From Chloroflexota bacterium (lineage in GTDB: Bacteria > Chloroflexota > Ktedonobacteria > Ktedonobacterales > Ktedonobacteraceae): a stretch of DNA of 17,122 nucleotides. The stretch covers positions 10,527 through 27,648 of the forward strand of contig VBJK01000136.1 of assembly GCA_005879655.1 (NCBI GenBank), written 5' to 3'. Made by a program: the position numbers and the translations under genes. Under the pieces are notes generated by a model. It saw only the letters and a program-made list of their open reading frames with translations. It was not told the origin of the DNA and did not search any database. Shown here piece by piece: positions 15,701-17,122 of the stretch. Each line of letters begins with the position of its first letter. Position 1 is the first letter of the stretch.

Positions 15701-16016
15701 TGCACACCAGTCTGAATTAGTGTGGTTGGAAGCTCGCGCTCAACGCATTTTGGGAGGAATACTGGTGCAGCAACAACAGTTGGTCAAGGCTGTGCAATGT
15801 TTCGAGCAAGCGTTGCAGATGTTCCGCAAGTGTGGCATGTGTCTTGAAGAGACTCGTACTTTGCAGACCTATGGTGAGATGCTGCTGAAAGGTTATAAGC
15901 ATAAAGAGAAGGAGTATCAACGTGGTATGGGGTATTTACGGGAGGCGCGACGTATGTTTATAAGGTGTCATGCCGAATTGGATGTACGGCTGGTGAAGCG
16001 TCTACTGAAACAGTAA
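12756..16016 (+). CDS. Cys-rich (DUF6788-type) module fused to a STAND/AAA_16 ATPase and TPR repeats
   Basis: This 1086-residue soluble protein has three parts. Residues 1-52 form a compact Cys-rich module: C14-x4-C19-x2-C22, then GHGPYWYAY and YVGKTLP, which resembles the DUF6788 type and may bind zinc. Residues about 97-400 are an AAA_16/STAND-type NTPase with LVGRQEEL, Walker A GEVGIGKT at 146-153 and Walker B LLITLDD at 261-267 followed by QWAD. From about 440 a winged-helix-like segment leads into many TPR-type repeats to the C-terminus. STAND proteins act as ATP-driven switches: a repeat domain senses a signal and the NTPase oligomerises. No LuxR-type helix-turn-helix, kinase or nuclease is attached, so the N-terminal module is the only candidate output domain. 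The ATG at 12756 matches the module's start; upstream frame to 12675 is not family-like and its ribosome site is weak. Confidence 0.88.
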   Translation: MPVKISYRQQVSYCGKPRCRKCRERTGHGPYWYAYKTVDGQTTRTYVGKTLPPDALATMEGYLTTSQREQRTDTSSVAAQFIAPGAAPIGRSHQGPLVGRQEELMRLYGLLATIEQNAHFKLDPEQKAITPNFDVQHSPQSILLMGEVGIGKTRLAEEISQEARRRNWAVAWGRIYAQEENIPYCPWTRILRKTMEQGLWQRDELTRRSLVFQPLCSLQPELHDLLPPLDASSSQSPEQQQLRLWEAIRELLLLISKSTSLLITLDDLQWADGSSCELLAYLARRVSGHPILIVGTCRNKELPDGHVFKPLLASLLREHTVETIPLQPLSNEQIGTLISHSLYVPNVPEPLASRIGTRAAGNPFFAEELARTVSVHLATHPAKDEKDNISATAHKDLNVNVDSILPDTITAALDLRLGRLSQACVRLLNKAAVLGGSFEFNTITEMEANIPGSDEDVVLELLEEALRAGMLTEEGTGLHITYQFWHPLLPSHLYEKLSAGRRASLHRRAAEILQHLYQGDEEDGAMAITHHLLHSGADRQKIAHFAELAGNRAYRLSSFPDAGKYYRIAAQQLGTGHDAQERLAYLLEFLGECSYIEGMSEKARRFYEQALEIHQRASLDNANVAENVQLQALLLCEIATIWRDRGNNREARACYEQGEQILRAQGLLESCAAARIRHEQGHVYAIEGKYEDARRMVNEALKLFEKIIGQHEPKSRSSSPSTIIRRALYGDPIDPGRAHWLLGLIADTDGQSSESLMHYKVALALYEQHSRPRYIAIVSNDLGNLYLNTSQYTLAQAAFRRSLDLAERIGHLALMCLGHGNLGVLALRLGNLEEAELALRKGATLAEEGENLANGCLWYAYLATVLLEQGRLVDASVSLYRALKLSRASQFLPYLATALVAVGSLRIAQAVTIGLGGEGDADTVHEVTRVLRRASNTLQRALHCEGVLAETRTEGRLALAQVNWLLGDLDLAYQQATQVLEDAHQSELVWLEARAQRILGGILVQQQQLVKAVQCFEQALQMFRKCGMCLEETRTLQTYGEMLLKGYKHKEKEYQRGMGYLREARRMFIRCHAELDVRLVKRLLKQ

Positions 16017-16051
16017 GAAGAGCTAATGTGCAGTTTCTATTAGCTCTTCTT
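16015..16051. terminator. Shared hairpin between convergent ATPase and HNH genes
   Basis: AAGAAGAGCTAAT (16015-16027) and ATTAGCTCTTCTT (16039-16051) form a perfect 13-bp stem around an 11-nt loop. It starts in the stop codon of the plus-strand gene and ends 7 bp before the stop of the minus-strand gene. T-tracts on both sides are weak, but the position fits a bidirectional terminator. Confidence 0.6.
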
Positions 16052-16058
16052 ATGTATA

Positions 16059-16895
16059 TTATCTATGCGTCGGATTGTCGCGTGCCGTATGTCGTCTAAT
16101 GACTTTCTCATTCTCTGCCATCACCTTTGCCGCTTCTTTGGGATCGGCAACGACCTCGTAGCCATTGTAGAGGAAGGGTTGGATAAAGAAGTCCTGCGCT
16201 AGCAGATGATGAATACCATGATGAGGATGGCGGTGATGGATATCGCAGAGCACCATCAGATTAGCTTCCGAATCAATAAACTCTTCTAGCGTTGCGTAAT
16301 CTTTGATCTGAGGAAACATGATGTGTAGCCTTTTGGGATCGCAAGCGTTCATCAGGCTGCGCTCAATGGGGTAGTGGTGTGTTTCGAGATCCTGTGCACC
16401 GAAGGGATTCTCATGGGGATGATGCAAGGTGGATCTGCGTACACCGCAGATTGCGCATGGTGTATCCATGGTATGTACCAAGTGGTGGTGCGATCTGTGG
16501 TAGATAGGAGTATCTTCGCGTGGCGGATGTGGGGGTGTCATTTCGATCTGGGCAACGCTGACCACCGTGGCATGGACATGTGTAAGTGTGTCAGAGGTGG
16601 TATCGCCAGTACCCTCGATCCTTCTGACTTTGATATCCTCAGTAATGTGTTGGCGCAGCTCGGTTGCAGAGCGGCCTCGCTTGGTATCCACCTTGACATC
16701 TTTAGTAATGTGTTCATGCACATGTGTCTCTTTGATGCCACCTGGCAAGGCTTGTAGCCTGTCTAGTTCAATCTGCTCATCTGTGTGTACATGCGCGTGT
16801 GTCTTCGCATGATGTGCCGCCTGGGGCGTAAGTTTGAGATGGGCGAGACCGGGAATGGCTTTGAGTAAGGGGTTGAAGCGTAATGGTTGGAACAT
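16059..16895 (-). CDS. HNH-nuclease-like protein with histidine-rich N-terminal region
   Basis: This 278-residue protein has an HNH-type metal-binding core in its C-terminal half: C147-x2-C150 (CAIC), H173-H174 in LETHHYPIE, N212 in EANLMVLC, and C217-x2-H220 in CDIHH. The order Cys pair, His pair, Asn, Cys-x2-His matches HNH (treble-clef) endonucleases with a structural zinc. Residues about 27-140 are unusual: they are rich in His and contain repeats of the kind HITxDxKV (63-70 and 83-90) and THVH/THAHVH. Such HNH proteins occur in phages and mobile elements but also in chromosomes; nuclease activity is inferred. The ATG at 16895 has GGAG about 10 nt upstream. It converges on the STAND-ATPase gene, with a hairpin between the two. 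Confidence 0.75.
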   Translation of the reverse strand: MFQPLRFNPLLKAIPGLAHLKLTPQAAHHAKTHAHVHTDEQIELDRLQALPGGIKETHVHEHITKDVKVDTKRGRSATELRQHITEDIKVRRIEGTGDTTSDTLTHVHATVVSVAQIEMTPPHPPREDTPIYHRSHHHLVHTMDTPCAICGVRRSTLHHPHENPFGAQDLETHHYPIERSLMNACDPKRLHIMFPQIKDYATLEEFIDSEANLMVLCDIHHRHPHHGIHHLLAQDFFIQPFLYNGYEVVADPKEAAKVMAENEKVIRRHTARDNPTHR

Positions 16896-16969
16896 GCAAT
16901 AAATTCTCCAAAGATCAATTCTTACATTGTTATCTATCTAAGTTATGTACAACAAGCAAGGGTAGGTAG

Positions 16970-17092
16970 CTAGTGCAGAACCCCAAAACCCTTTGGGGAA
17001 TGGGAGCATTTGGGGACACCCCAAACCCCGAAAGGCGTGGCTTCGCCAAATGCCACCCCCAATCCCTACCACCTCTCGTGTTTCTGCACTAG
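16970..17092. mobile_element. MITE-like inverted-repeat element (123 bp)
   Basis: CTAGTGCAGAA (16970-16980) and TTCTGCACTAG (17082-17092) form perfect 11-bp terminal inverted repeats. The interior is GC-rich and highly palindromic: CCCCAAA/TTTGGGG (16981-16998), TTTGGGG/CCCCAAA (17009-17025) and GGCG/CGCC (17034-17047). There is no coding capacity. Looser matches extend outward (CAAGCAA near 16953 and TTGCTTG near 17096). Composition differs clearly from the AT-rich flanks. Non-autonomous transposition or a REP-type role is inferred. Confidence 0.6.
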
Positions 17093-17122
17093 TTGTTGCT
17101 TGATAGTATGGGTGTAGACTGG

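Noticed and set aside
12756..16016. LuxR/MalT-type transcription activator
   Set aside because: The protein ends in repeats without the C-terminal LuxR helix-turn-helix needed for that call.

Overview
The window reads as chromosomal DNA from a free-living bacterium of roughly balanced GC. The best guess is the Ktedonobacteria (phylum Chloroflexota). This rests on the mix of family types: diverged sigma-70-like factors, a Cys-rich module of DUF6788 type fused to a signalling ATPase and TPRs, an Rpn/PD-(D/E)XK protein with EKG-type repeats, and TPR proteins. That assignment is inference from recall, not a search. Most genes appear to be transcribed singly, and several have recognisable TTGACA/TATAAT-type promoters and intrinsic terminators.

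Layout. Positions 1-1695 hold three minus-strand genes: a sigma-70-like factor (994-1695) with its own terminator, a small protein with two anti-sigma-type zinc fingers (421-792) with its own good promoter, and the start of a zinc-ribbon protein (1-231, cut by the window edge). Positions 2013-4929 hold a YyaL/SPATA20-type thioredoxin-domain protein and, upstream on the same strand, a small membrane protein with a proline-rich repeat tail. Positions 5271-6272 (+) encode an Rpn-like PD-(D/E)XK nuclease with an almost perfect 24-bp tandem repeat. Positions 6461-7165 (-) encode a second sigma-70-like factor. It is divergent from a TSUP/TauE permease (7390-8163, +) that looks leaderless. A large polytopic GT-C glycosyltransferase (8206-9999, -) converges on the permease. 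A TPR protein (10528-12003, +) follows a strong promoter and a roughly 220-nt leader containing a terminator-like hairpin. A small minus-strand gene (12101-12310) has its own terminator. A 1086-residue Cys-rich module/STAND-type ATPase/TPR protein (12756-16016, +) converges on an HNH-type protein with a histidine-rich N-terminus (16059-16895, -). The right end carries a 123-bp inverted-repeat element that looks like a MITE (16970-17092).

Functionally the window mixes regulation (two sigma factors, a zinc-finger protein, a STAND ATPase, a TPR scaffold), envelope and transport work (GT-C glycosyltransferase, TSUP permease, small membrane protein), and mobile or nuclease-type genes (Rpn protein, HNH protein, MITE-like element). 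No prophage, CRISPR array, tRNA or rRNA was seen. Nothing here is clearly a complete known defence system. The most system-like stretch is the STAND-ATPase/HNH pair at the right end, but that link is speculative because the two genes are convergent rather than co-transcribed.
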